Source: Straminergon stramineum (taxonomy: Eukaryota; Streptophyta; Bryopsida; Hypnales; Calliergonaceae). From it: a stretch of DNA of 64,000 bases. Where the stretch lies: NCBI GenBank assembly GCA_963920665.1, contig OY987266.1:8189001-8253000 (forward strand). The letters are read 5' to 3'. The first letter of the stretch is position 1; every line of letters begins with the position of its first letter. The notes below the pieces were generated by a model. That model was not told the DNA's origin. It worked only from the letters and a program-made list of their open reading frames with translations, and did no database searches. Shown here piece after piece: positions 23,486 to 34,824 of this stretch. A program made the translations under genes and the position numbers.

Positions 23486-24031
23486 CCCCTGGAGGACCAA
23501 GTGTTTGTTCACTGTACGCAAGAAATCTTGGGTAGGTTCCTACGAAGTCATTTTTGGTTGGATGTTCATGAAATTTGGACATAATTTGTGACTATGTATC
23601 CTCCTTCTGATAAGAAATTATTCTGCCTTGAACTTTGTGGGCAGTTGGGCAACTTTCGGAAGCATGTGCAAGACTCTTCCTATGATTTTGAAATTTTTTT
23701 TGTGTGTAGCTTAAATGATACAGGATGCAATCTAAAAAAACCAAAACCATGCTTAGTGTAAATATCTCATTCTAGAAGGATTTAAAGTTTGCAAGCAATA
23801 TCAAGGAAGGTTGGAAAAAAACTTTTTCCCCTAACTTCAAATGTTATTATCAATCAATCCATGCAGTCAAAGTTTCTAAATTTTGTTTCCACATCTTCCC
23901 AAGGAAGTCTAGTACAAATTTCTACCTTTGAACTTTGAAAAAACGTTTTTCTTTTCATTTATCTCTTGCTGCCCTAAAAAGTGGCAGTTTTTGACAATTT
24001 CTGCCCAAAATGTGCCTTGGTCCTTTAGGGG
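23486..24031. mobile_element. 546-bp element of the CCCCTAAAG family in G copy 2
   Basis: The ends are CCCCTGGAGGACCAAG and the inverse CCCCTAAAGGACCAAGG. Copy 1 of the block (near 8430) lacks it, so the insertion followed the duplication or was lost from copy 1. The flanks (tttat and ttca) are imperfect, so the duplicated target has decayed. No coding capacity. Confidence 0.75.
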
Positions 24032-25696
24032 TTCAAGTTTTTAAGTGAAGTAGAAACTATACTCTAGAAGCTTCATTTTGTTAGCTTTTCTCAAAATCAA
24101 AAGAAAATGCTATGAATGTCAAAATCAAGTTTTAAGGGAAAATACTCAAAGTTGCACCTAAAAAAAACATGACAAAAATCCTTCATTCTTCAATATGCAC
24201 GAAGTTTGGTTGACCACTTGAAGGACACAAAATGCCCTTCGCATCCTTCACGGGCAAATATCTAAGAAGGCATGGTCAAATTTTGGAATTGATTATCTTT
24301 TCTAAAATCAAGGGTTAAAGATGATTTTATATTGACCTAATAGATTTAATGCTTTGATGTTTTTTGTCAAGCCATCTAGCTACTAAACTATCGTATTAGC
24401 ATCCCAAATTTAGCAAAATATTTATTATAAATACAATAATGGATTTGAATACTTGGACCTTGAACCCATTTCACTTGGCTAATTGTATGATTATGATGTT
24501 AGAAGTTGGAAATTAGATTATTGCCCTATTCAACAAGAATAACAAACTTCAAGCCCTCTAGTAGTGAGATTTTTGCTCCTCACATAAGAACTTGAAGACC
24601 ATTAAATATTATATCTCGTGGAATACAAGCTTGCAATTTTGCAAGGAAATACAGGATTTTGCTTATTCTTAGTCACATTGCAATATAAGGAGGTCAAATA
24701 AATTGGCCATACGATATCCATTAATTGGTGATTTCTTGCAAGCTTAGGAATTTTTCTTGGAATTTCAATTGTACAAAAATTTTCTAAAAATTTATGGAAA
24801 AAACTTGAGAACTTTGACCACTTTGAATGAAAGATTATGTCTCTTGAATTTGGAAAAAAATTATTCCCAACCCTGTTTGATAGGATCAATATACTTTAAA
24901 CTCCTCTTGAAGTGAGATTTTAGCACTATACATAGTCTTTCTTGCTACAAACCACAGCTTTTTTTTTTCTCGATTTTTGGTGCCCAATTGTACCATAAAA
25001 AATTAGTTTGGCTAAAACATGGCAACAAATCATGAAGTTTTTCGCTAGAATACCTTGAGTTCAAAAAACATCTTTGATGAAATTGCGAGATTGTGGATGA
25101 AAATAGAATCATGGACATGTAATATGTGCTAATGCAATCTTTTCTATCCAATATGTGGATGAATGTTGAAATTTGGAGCACTACTATAACATTTTGTATC
25201 GCCACTTTGGCACTTCATAAAAAATGAAAATCAAACAAAACCCTGCTTCAGACTGCTGCATTCTATGGTCATGCACACTATCTTAACAATGAAGCACACT
25301 TCATTTACTACTTCAGAGGTTGCAAAGCATTTGTGACTGAGCTGCTTTTAAAATTTGCATTTCATGTTCAATTCTTGAAATGTCTCATCCTGAAAATGAG
25401 GATGCCATATTAGCAAATTGGTAGGACCCTACATTTTGTACCACATTGCTGCTTCTGTTTCCCTAGATGGTGACAAGGTAGACTATTTCATTATATGGAA
25501 GATATAATGTACCTGCATCATTTTCCCTTCTCTTGTTTTGTACATGACATTTTGCAACATGTACCTTCTAACAAATGCTTTGCAGAAGCAATGCAATGCA
25601 AACTGGAAGTGCAAATGCTGGAGTCCTGAAAACATTTCATATTTGTATTCTGTCAATGGATAACATGTTGAGGAATGTTGTTTAGGGATTTGAGCA

Positions 25697-25993
25697 CCAA
25701 TGTTGTTTTTTCCGGCGATTTGTTGTCAATTTGCACCAAAATAATGAACCCAGCACCAAGTCCTTAGAACATAAATAGTAAAATTTTGGATGGAATAGCC
25801 AAAAAACTTCAATTTAAAAAAAATCTTAGATGAAATCGCTAGATTATAGATGAAAATAGAATTATGGATATGTGAATTGTCCTAATGTAATATTTTCTAT
25901 CCAGTATGTGGATGAATGGTGGAATTTGGAGCACCACTATAACATCTAATATGCCACTTTGGCACTTCACTAAAAATGAAAAAAGAATCCCTG
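25697..25993. mobile_element. 297-bp insertion flanked by TTGAGCA
   Basis: Present only in G copy 2; the empty site in copy 1 is near 10095. TTGAGCA is found on both sides (25690-25696 and 25994-26000). Much of the insert resembles 25020-25230 about 600 bp away, so it is a second member of the same small repeat family. The ends show no strong inverted repeat, so the superfamily is unknown. Confidence 0.65.
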
Positions 25994-26768
25994 TTGAGCA
26001 GTAGGTGATCTGGAGTAGCATCTGTGGAATGGAGGTCAATGCAATTGGTGACATGATAGTCACTCCTTATCTATAGAAAGGGTTAAAATTTTGATTCTGA
26101 AGTCCTTAAAAGGAGATGTAATGAAAATATTGGACATAATGAAACACAGGAATATTGCAATGCTGCATTTCTTTTGCCACGACTCCATGTATTATCTATA
26201 CATGCTTAGAAGTAAATTAATTCCATAGTATAATGTGACCAATGATTCTATGTATACCACATCTTATATTTCTTACTCAAAATACCAGTGATTGATACAA
26301 AAACATCTCCTCATTGCATAATGTACATGCCTATAGGTATCATACTATCAATTATCAATCATTGAAACAGAAACCATTGTACCTGAAAATTGCTACAGCT
26401 CAAAAAAATAGGTTTCACGACCAAAAACCATTTCCATGTTGGTACCAACAAAGTTATGCTAGTTTTGTCTTGGATTTTGGAAGGCCCTCTGGTGGTGGAA
26501 CCATAGATCATATCCATACTTTGGAAAACCATGATTACATTGTTCTTATAGTGTACATCATCACAAATTTTTAAATTTAAAGTACCCTAGTCATTAAGGG
26601 TTCAACTTCTTATTGTTACATTCCCTTAATCATGAAAATTAAATATCCTAACTTCTAGTCATGTGGGAAACAAACACCTAAGAAGTTTAAAAGAAGACAA
26701 TGATGACTGTGTGATTAGCATACCAAAACCCAACAACCAATCTAAGTATATGTAACTCAGATAGCTCT

Positions 26769-27707
26769 TTATTTGAGTTCCCACCTCAAATTCTTCAAAT
26801 TGATCAAAGCCTCTCTACCGGGGATCTTCTTCACACTAGTCCCCCACAAATCCAGAGAAACCAATGATTTCAAATGCCCTAAGAATGGAAGGCCTTTTAG
26901 TGATTTGCACCAGCTAAGGTCTAATGAAGTCAACAAATGCAATTCTTCTACACCTCCAATATCTTCAATACCACTCGACATCATATCCAAGTGGGTCAAC
27001 CCCTTCAAGCAACCTAACTCTGGTACACTTCTCAAACTCTTACAAAATTTAAGTTCGAGTGTCGTCAAAGCTTGAAGCCCACTCAAGCCTCGGATGCTAG
27101 AAAAGGTACAATCCGGAAGTGACAAGAATGCCAAGAACTTCAATCCCTTCAAATTCTCCAGGTCCATTTCTGACGACCTCTCACCAGATATCTCCAATCT
27201 CCGCAATTGAGCACAACGGGTAAAATCAGACATTTGCATCGGGATCATTAACTCGTTGGATGCCCATCGGTTTACCGAAATTTCCCTCAAAGAGATAAGG
27301 TTTCGTACATCAGGAAAATCGTAATAAACAGGACAAAACCTTATGTCAAGTGATCCAAGTCGTTTTGCAGCTTCCCAACCTGCCAACGAGTTGAAATTTG
27401 GACAACTTGACACGTGAAGGGACCGCAAGCAGGGAATTTCTCTCAAATCCAAATACTTAAGTTCTGTGCACCAGAAAAACCTCAACACTCTAATATATTG
27501 AAGTGAAGACTGCTCAATGGGAAAACTCTTACAATAAGTCTTCAAGTGGGGATTCTTGCACAATACTTCATTTGAGATCTTTTCATACACCCCTAACTTT
27601 AAGTCCCATGGTTCGTCCTTCCAAAGATCTATATGTGCAAGATCCCTTCCTTCTTCAAAAACCATGCCCTCCACTTGCACAAGTTCAAGCTGCCAAAGCT
27701 TTGATAC
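26769..27707 (-). CDS. LRR-encoding last exon of copy 2 (open)
   Basis: Encodes about 312 residues of the same LRR layout as copy 1, with one codon fewer near the start. Scaffold leucines and the blocks LENLKGLKFLAFLSL and GVEELHLLTSL are preserved. The two residues before the conserved Cys of most repeats differ. No stop interrupts it, unlike the protease part. It is listed separately because it may still be expressed. Confidence 0.7.
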   Translation of the reverse strand, partial: VSKLWQLELVQVEGMVFEEGRDLAHIDLWKDEPWDLKLGVYEKISNEVLCKNPHLKTYCKSFPIEQSSLQYIRVLRFFWCTELKYLDLREIPCLRSLHVSSCPNFNSLAGWEAAKRLGSLDIRFCPVYYDFPDVRNLISLREISVNRWASNELMIPMQMSDFTRCAQLRRLEISGERSSEMDLENLKGLKFLAFLSLPDCTFSSIRGLSGLQALTTLELKFCKSLRSVPELGCLKGLTHLDMMSSGIEDIGGVEELHLLTSLDLSWCKSLKGLPFLGHLKSLVSLDLWGTSVKKIPGREALINLKNLRWELK

Positions 27708-28454
27708 CTACGCACAAATGTAATTCACCAGGTAAGAGTAGAATGCCTGTTGGAAAACCTCAGTTATTAGACAAAACCAGTAGTGTAATGAAGTGAGGTC
27801 TATCAATTGAATTGCATAATGATTCAGATACCACATGGTCTCCTAATCATTTCAGCACATGAAAATCAAGAATTCAGATCATGTAGTAACAAGAAATATG
27901 AATTAATCAAAGATAACGATCTCAAAATGGTGGAAAACAGAACCTACATAGTTCAAAATTTCCCACGGTTCACGGTCTTGTACAATTGCTAGACGTCGAC
28001 ATACTGTTTCCGTATAGGTAATACGTAAGTAACGCACAGACTTAGTGTATAAGCACTCTTGGACCAGATTGAGTAGTGTAGATTGCAAGTCCTCATCCAA
28101 AGAACTCAACACGGTCGCTGGGACAACATCGCAAAGTGCAACTGCAACTGGTCCACAAGCACTATGCAATGGAACCTGCACCACACGCATGACCCAATCA
28201 GAGCGAGCAAGCAAACATAAATTGTGAGAACGTTATTGCCTTCCTCGCAAACAATCAACTTTAAAAATCATCTCGTTCTGACATATGTATCAATATAGGC
28301 ACTCTCAAAATCACAAAATGAATCTTCAGGAAAAACAAATGCATCATTTGAATACACAAAAGAAAAAAAAACAACCAAGAAATCTATAATCCAATCACTA
28401 ATCCAAAAAGAAGGAGAATGCCAAAATATAAGTTTGAAGTAAGACCAAACTTAC

Positions 28455-29386
28455 AGCTTCATCCTTAAATGGCCTTCCCAATGACATTGAAGGGGGATTG
28501 GGAGCAAGTGAGTCAAGTGAGCTCAATGGATGCAAGTCATTACATACATTAGAACTCAACTTCATACGCTTCTGAGGTATCTTGGCTTGGTCGCAAATTT
28601 TATCCAAAATTGTGTACCATTCCTGACTCAAACTCGTTGCCAATCTCAAGGCAAGTCGCTCTGCTTCGGAAATCGCAGAAAATCCCTTACCAATATTCTT
28701 GTAAGATTTATAAGCCTTCTGCAAAGTTTCATATCGCCGGCGACATTGGATTGGTGATCGCTTACTTCCATGTTTCTTTTCAATTTCTTCAGAGATGAGC
28801 TCCCAATTTGTACCACCTCTGCTCTCGTTGCAGAAGTGACCTCCTTTCAACTTACATGAAAGCAACTCCCACGTCTCCGCATCTGTCATTTTCCGTCCTC
28901 TCTTATTTTCTCCCTTCTGAACTTCAGATAAATCCATACATGGCACTTCTTCAACCTTGTCTAGAAACATTGTAGTGGCTCTTTGGTACTCGGGATCTAC
29001 AAGCTCAGGACCATCCAACGGTTCATCATCCAACCTGGATACGCTGCTCGACTGTTGATGTTCGACATTGATTGTATCTTCTTGAGTTGACACATGCTTG
29101 GTCTCAAAAATTGGACTATTGACATTGGTCAAGCCAACCGTCCGCACCTCAGGCTTGGTATGCTGTTGCTTGGGTGATAAACTTTCGCATCTATTTTCAT
29201 ACTCCAAGGGTTCACTCTGAGGACCACTCAATGGTTCATTATTCCCCCTTAATATCCCATTGGACTGGTGGTGTTGGGCATACATTGTATAATCAACAAT
29301 GGAAGCATGGTTGATCTCACAACATTGACCACTGAAAATGGTTGGGCCAACAATCAACAAGTCTTTGATGCATGCTTTGAACTTCC
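28455..29386 (-). CDS. Trihelix-encoding exon of copy 2 (open)
   Basis: 932 nt, the same length and borders as exon 7 of copy 1. It carries ENKRGRKMTDAETWELLSCK. Here a Trp is present in the first helix (AETWELL) where copy 1 has Gly-Leu, making the copy-2 domain closer to the usual trihelix pattern. The NWELISEEI and QCRRRYETL motifs are retained. Confidence 0.7.
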
Positions 29387-31737
29387 CTGCAATACATACC
29401 CCCTAATGACTAAGGTACTGAACTCCACTACGGTTTTGAAAAACATGAAGTACTATATCCCCAAAAGATTCGACATCCAAAAACTTGGTGCACCTTACGT
29501 CAATCTCAATTGTAGCTTTCAAAAATTCTAATTTGATATCTCCACCATGTGCTCAGAACAGATGGTGTGCCTTTGATAAATTAGTGTCACATGCATAAAT
29601 AGAAAAAATCCGAGTAGTTCATTCAGCTCCTCTATGCACCCATTGAACACAAACATCTTTGAAATGTGACCACTTCTGGACATCGTAATTGCGCACAAAC
29701 AACAAGGAGTATATACAAACTATCACAACCTCATTTCTCACAGTGGAAGAAACTCACCTTCATCCTCAAAGCATGCCCGAAGCTTTCGAGAGGTTTGCAT
29801 GAGCTCTTGGACAAGGTGCTTAATTTCCTCACGCTTTTCGAATTCACCTTGAAGCTTGAGAATGTGGTTCTGGATCTGTCCCCGTTTGGACGAAACCTCC
29901 GCTGCAAAAGGTCGACCAGTAAAATGCGGACCCCTTTCACTTGAAGCAAAGCTGAAGTCGGGCGAAGTGAACTCCTCGAGAAATGATTCAATATAGTGTA
30001 AAACATATAAACCACAATCGTGGGAATTGCCTTGTTGGGGAACCTACAATGAAAATTGGCACAATCAAACTTCCATATAATATACACTGTGAAACACTTT
30101 TATGTAACATTTGCATAATTCTGGTTTTAAAAACAAACAACCAAGAATTAGTCAGCGATAACAGACAATACCTGAGCTTGAATATACTTCATCTTCAGGA
30201 GTCCTCATAACTGATGTCTGGCTTGATCGCTGTCCATCCATGCTTCCAAGACATAACTGCACAAAAGACAGAACCACCGCTCTCACAAAAACATATGCGC
30301 AACAAGCCAATTGCACAATCTAACATTACCAATCTATAAAACATGCCAAGCACCCGCTACAGATTCTCAAAGTCAAATAACAAACTGCTGCCCATAAAAA
30401 CCTTCAGTAATTCAGGCCCCAAACATACTACACAACACACCAGTTATGATTCTTCCACGTTTATCCTTCACAACAACTTTTCGTTTTTTGCAAATCTAAT
30501 CGGTACACAAATGGACAAGTGAACCTTGGACCTATACACACACTTGAGAAATGCCAACCCTAGAGCAGATGTACATAAATAGAACTCTGAAAATTCATAT
30601 ATAAAACGATCTAAACGTAGGGAGACGCTTTCAATCCATGGTGCTATTCAAAGACTCACCTCCGGATCAAGTCTTCAAAGCTCTCATGTTGCCTTCCAAG
30701 CGGATCTAGATGAACTATACAAGGGAGTCTCGTCGTTTTACCTACATAGAAAGCAACATTAGTTAGTTTTGACCAAGGGTCCATAACCGATTATACATTC
30801 AAACCCATGCAATGAAATACAGACTCACCAGCTGCACGAGTCAGGCTACTGAGGTTGCATATGATGACCAAGCTCCAATGTGAACTGCCATCCCCAAACG
30901 ATCACCACAATATCAGAGCTACAACACGTGCACAAATGCTCTCTTTGTCAACCAATCAACAGATAATGTTTTAATGGACAAAAACAATCAACGCCTAGAA
31001 ACTTTACATCAAGCAGGAGATTCAAATCTTTAAAAAACCCAACAATTTGCAACCGTGTTTAAACATATAGCACAATAGGACTACCACCTTCTGACGATGG
31101 GTATGAAAACATAGTCTTTTTCAAACAGGTTCACTTCCTTGGTCCAACTCCGGAGTTGCTTATAGTCCACCTGACAGGGATCAAGGGGTGTAGCTCCATT
31201 GCTTGAGAAAAGCTTCTCACAGAAAAAGCTGTTGAAGAAATAAAAGAGCTTCCCATGCTCACGGGAAAGTCTGCTTTCGAGGTACCTGCAATCAGTGCAA
31301 TCAGACCACAACACAGGCAGAGCTTCTATAGGAGGAAAACCATTGATATTGAACAACCCAGTCAACAAGTGATTATCCAGCAACTACAAAGAACAAATAA
31401 TCAAATCATCTATGGAACCCAAAGCATGGAACTCTCACAAACAGACCAGCAACAGGAGTACTCACTTGATATAGAAATCCACGATGTCATTGCCTAGACA
31501 CTTCCCCGGCTGTAGTTCCTCCATATCTCTCTCAGTGATGGCCCCCGCATCACAAAGCAATTCTTGTGACGCCTCAACTTCTTGGGGGAATTCCTGGATC
31601 GCTAACTGACACGTTGTCTCTGCTTCCCTTAAAGCAGCATCGGTCTTGGAAATGCCAACGCGGTTGAAATCCAAATGGTGCACTCCAGAACTACCTCCAG
31701 TCGTCTGACCCAGTATGAACGAACCCAAAGTGGTCAT

Positions 31738-33230
31738 GTCTTCAGTCTAGCAAGAGCGATCCCTTGGAACCAGTTCTGGAGCCTGCTGGATTGATTCGAA
31801 AGTTACTCACTGCTATCTTCCTTGAGCCTCGGCAGATACAGCTTCCAGGACAATTTCAGTGGAAATGAACAACGAGAGAGTTTAACGCCGACTTTGAAAC
31901 GTTCTGTCGACGGGCGATGAAACTCCCAACATCACATCATCTGAGGGCCTATCCATCAACGAAAAGCCTATTTTTCTGGAGAAAAACACGATACTATGAA
32001 ACATAAGGAAGTGAATCAAAGTTGGGGAAGTTTCTGTCTATTAAGGAAAAATTTGAATCACTAAAAAGGTACAGTATTGAATAGACCAACATGGGGATCA
32101 AAACGTCGTGGGCTCCACCGCTGGTTTACCTACACCACAAATGCCTGGCTAGCTGCCTGGATAAAATGAAACATATCAGTTCCATAGCATCAGAAAAACA
32201 GCAGCTCTCAACACACAAGTGTGCACCTCAGCTGTCGCTCGCCTCCAACGTTCGCACATGAGAAATGATCTCGCTTACAACCCTAATCACAACCAAATGT
32301 GGAAGCTAGGGCCGTCAAAATAACTTGCAGCTGCTGTGCTCTGTCTCTGTTGACTACGCAAGCATCACCAACGGAGTTTCTAATCACCAAAACACAAAGC
32401 TACAAAGCGCTACACTAAAGAGAAAATGACAGGTGCTCAAGAAAATCCACGAGCCTGCACACCGTACACGCACCAGCGCTGTCTGTGAGGTCGAAGAAGC
32501 TCTACGGTTGCGGTGCTCCTGCCGCTAATGCAGCTACCACCAAGTCGGCAACCAAAGGTGAAGGACTTCTGTGCTTCCGGTGATCGAATTTTCGTCTAGG
32601 CTGAAGAAGGTCGATCGGTATTGCGACAGGATGAACGAGCCGACGGAATTACCTCCAATCGCACGCCGGCACAACTGATCGAAGGCCGCTGTGTCAGAGA
32701 CGAGGTCCAGATCGGAGCACGAGCAGCTCCCAAGTGGCTCCCGAGTGACCCAACATCGGAGGAAGCGTGAGACACGAGATCGTGCAGTCAGACAAGTCAA
32801 TGAAGCAGTGGAACTCAACTACCGTGTTTTATACTGAAGGCAGATTGGTGCAGGAGGTTTCCGGCTGTCCGATACCCGGAATGGTCCGATACCAGGGCAT
32901 AGGGTTTGCTTTTCCGCTGGGAAACCACAACAAACGACAGAGTGAGTGGAGTGAAGGTCGGGCACTCGAGCTGTCTTGGTCAGAGCAGCAGCAGAGAGTC
33001 GGATGTCCTAATAATAAGCCTCGTTATTCTTTCGGTCGAATTCCGATATCGGAGGAGGTAGTCGGTGGGTTGCGGTCCCTACAGTAGTTCCCTGCACTTG
33101 GCGTGGCGTCTTCGTGCTGCAGAAGTTCCTCAGGCCGATCGATATCGGAGGTGGGTTGATGGTGGCCCTTCATTGAGCGTATCGGACTGATCGACCTGCC
33201 TGCAAGCAAATGTACTCAATTACTCATCTA
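31738..33230 (-). promoter_or_regulatory. 5' flank of the copy-2 gene
   Basis: Matches 15837-17215 with many small indels. The candidate upstream exon ending in GTGAGT is kept in frame here. The more distal GC-rich stretch carries a 5-nt insertion relative to copy 1. It is the likely old promoter and leader region; no start site can be placed. Confidence 0.4.
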
Positions 33231-33363
33231 TATGTTACAATTGCATACTAGCATTCCATGTCAGACAGTGAAACAGATGACGTACTATAGTTCCTGGCCC
33301 TCCAGGTGCCCAATGGAAACAGTCCCTATAGTCCCTATGGTAAGGCGGGAATGTATGCGCACG
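33231..33363. other. Short unique spacer between G copy 2 and block T
   Basis: No supported feature. It contains two close copies of tccctatag. Confidence 0.4.
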
Positions 33364-33630
33364 GTCGAGACTATAGTAGTGCGATGAGCCGAATGCGGAG
33401 ACAGTTTTGCCCCCGCATTTTACCCTTGGGGAAAACGCAGGAATGATTTATTTGCAAGGCATGGAAAAATTTGCAAATTTTGAGTTCATATTTGCAATCA
33501 GAGACCCCAAATTAGCTAGGAGCATTGTAGAGAAATAGATTAATCAAGCACAAAATAGGGGGTCTTTTTTTTTACATTCACCCTTGGCTGGACCTCCGCA
33601 TTCGGCTTGTCGCACTACTATAGTCTCGAC
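33364..33630. mobile_element. 267-bp MITE with inverted repeats of about 35 bp
   Basis: The start gtcgagactatagtagtgcg is mirrored at the end (cgcactactatagtctcgac), and the repeat continues into the agccgaatgcgg region. It is a compact fold-back with no coding capacity. A second copy at 50189-50451 lies at the left edge of the other T block. No target duplication could be defined, so the superfamily is open. Confidence 0.8.
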
Positions 33631-34824
33631 CTATCAGCACCTGCTTCCACCAATAATAGAAACGACAACAAATGGAAAGGAGTGTCAGGGCCAATGGCAA
33701 ACCGCCGGAATTTCTGCAATTCTAAGAAACAACTCCGATAGCTGACTGACGTGAACTTGGGAGGTCTTTTGGTTGGACTCGTCCCGGATTGTCCGACATC
33801 GGAGCGGGTTTCTTCTTCATGACCCCGAAGGAATCCACTCTCGTGCTTCAGTTCAGTTGGTGACCATTTGAGGTCAAGTTATGCATGTCTTGCAGAGGTT
33901 GCGGTAAGTAGCTCCACAAATTTATGCCGAAATTCTTCGGAAGTGGGTTTCCAAATCAAATGGAAGGAAACTCAGATTGAAGGAAAGGGAAAAAAAGGTT
34001 GTGGAATGGGTTAAATTGTTTTGAATTTGGCATTTGTTCGCACACATTTAGTGGCTTTGGACTAAAGAGGAAAGAGCGTTGCATTGATTTAAATCATAAA
34101 TGACAGAGTGGACTTTTTTTGTCCAATGAATGACAAGGAATTCTCTTGTGTAGGATAGAAGTGCAACTATTCTTCCTCAGAATTAGGGGTGGAAAGGGGG
34201 AGATCTTCTACAATAGTTTGACTCCCAATGAGTATTTTTGTTTGTTTTTAAAGTGATTGATGTCACACGATTCCAAAAGGCATGATTTCCATGGTCACAA
34301 GTCTAGCATTTTAAGGTTAAGTGATATACCATGGGGAAGCTCGAGCACCTACCAAACTTGAAATCAAAGTGAGTGAGTGATACAAGGATTGAGAGAGTCT
34401 CTTGTTGAGTAGTGTCTCCCTTACTAAAAGAAGGAATTAACTTATAGCTAGCATACTTTGTAGTTTTACTTCTTAGAATGAAATCCGGTTTCATTTGTGT
34501 CACAAAAAAAGATTTATTTTACAAAAACATGGTGATAGTATGTTCTACCAACAAAATATTTTTTTACCAAGTGAAGAGCCTTCCAATTAATCTTACGAAA
34601 AATCCAAGTATCTAGTAAGAATTAATGCGCCTCCAAAGGATGAGGTGGCCACACTTCCTAGACTCATAGTAAGGATGACTCTATCTTTCAGCCTCTATTC
34701 TTGGATGCTTCATAGGGGCCCAGGTTTTAGTAGTTTAGAATGTTTGATAGGTTAGTCAAATTTTATATGTAAGGTATTGTATTGTTTAAGGTAATTACAA
34801 TGAATTGCAACTTTCTAGCGTACC
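33631..34824. repeat. Block T, copy 1
   Basis: Collinear with 50452-51616. It includes the promoter-like tract with gtcccggattgtc and catcggagcggg near 33780, and the segment also found at 17640-17830. No conserved reading frame. Confidence 0.8.

Larger units (their letters stand above)
23320..26768. repeat. Block G copy 2, 3' flank of the second gene copy
   Basis: Collinear with 8270-10868, with two insertions absent from copy 1 (23486-24031 and 25697-25993). I see no conserved coding frame. Confidence 0.75.
26769..31737 (-). pseudogene. Ulp1 protease / trihelix / LRR gene, copy 2, damaged
   Basis: Exons correspond one to one with copy 1: 31737-31466, 31285-31088, 30884-30829, 30741-30660, 30256-30172, 30043-29758, 29386-28455, 28175-27948 and 27707-26769. 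The first seven have exactly the same lengths. Two lesions stand out. In exon 5, CGA has become TGA (30207-30205, codon 220), ending translation before Gln235 and Cys241. A 14-base deletion near 28336 removes the 3' splice site of the micro-exon. All other splice sites are intact, including GTGAGT after exon 6. Exon 9 is 15 nt longer but in frame. The trihelix and LRR exons remain open, so a shorter product from another start cannot be excluded. Confidence 0.78.

Noticed and set aside
33364..33630. CACTA-type element, because cactacta occurs in the inverted repeat
   Set aside because: The cacta motif is internal and points the wrong way; the true ends are gtcgagac. No 3-bp duplication is seen.
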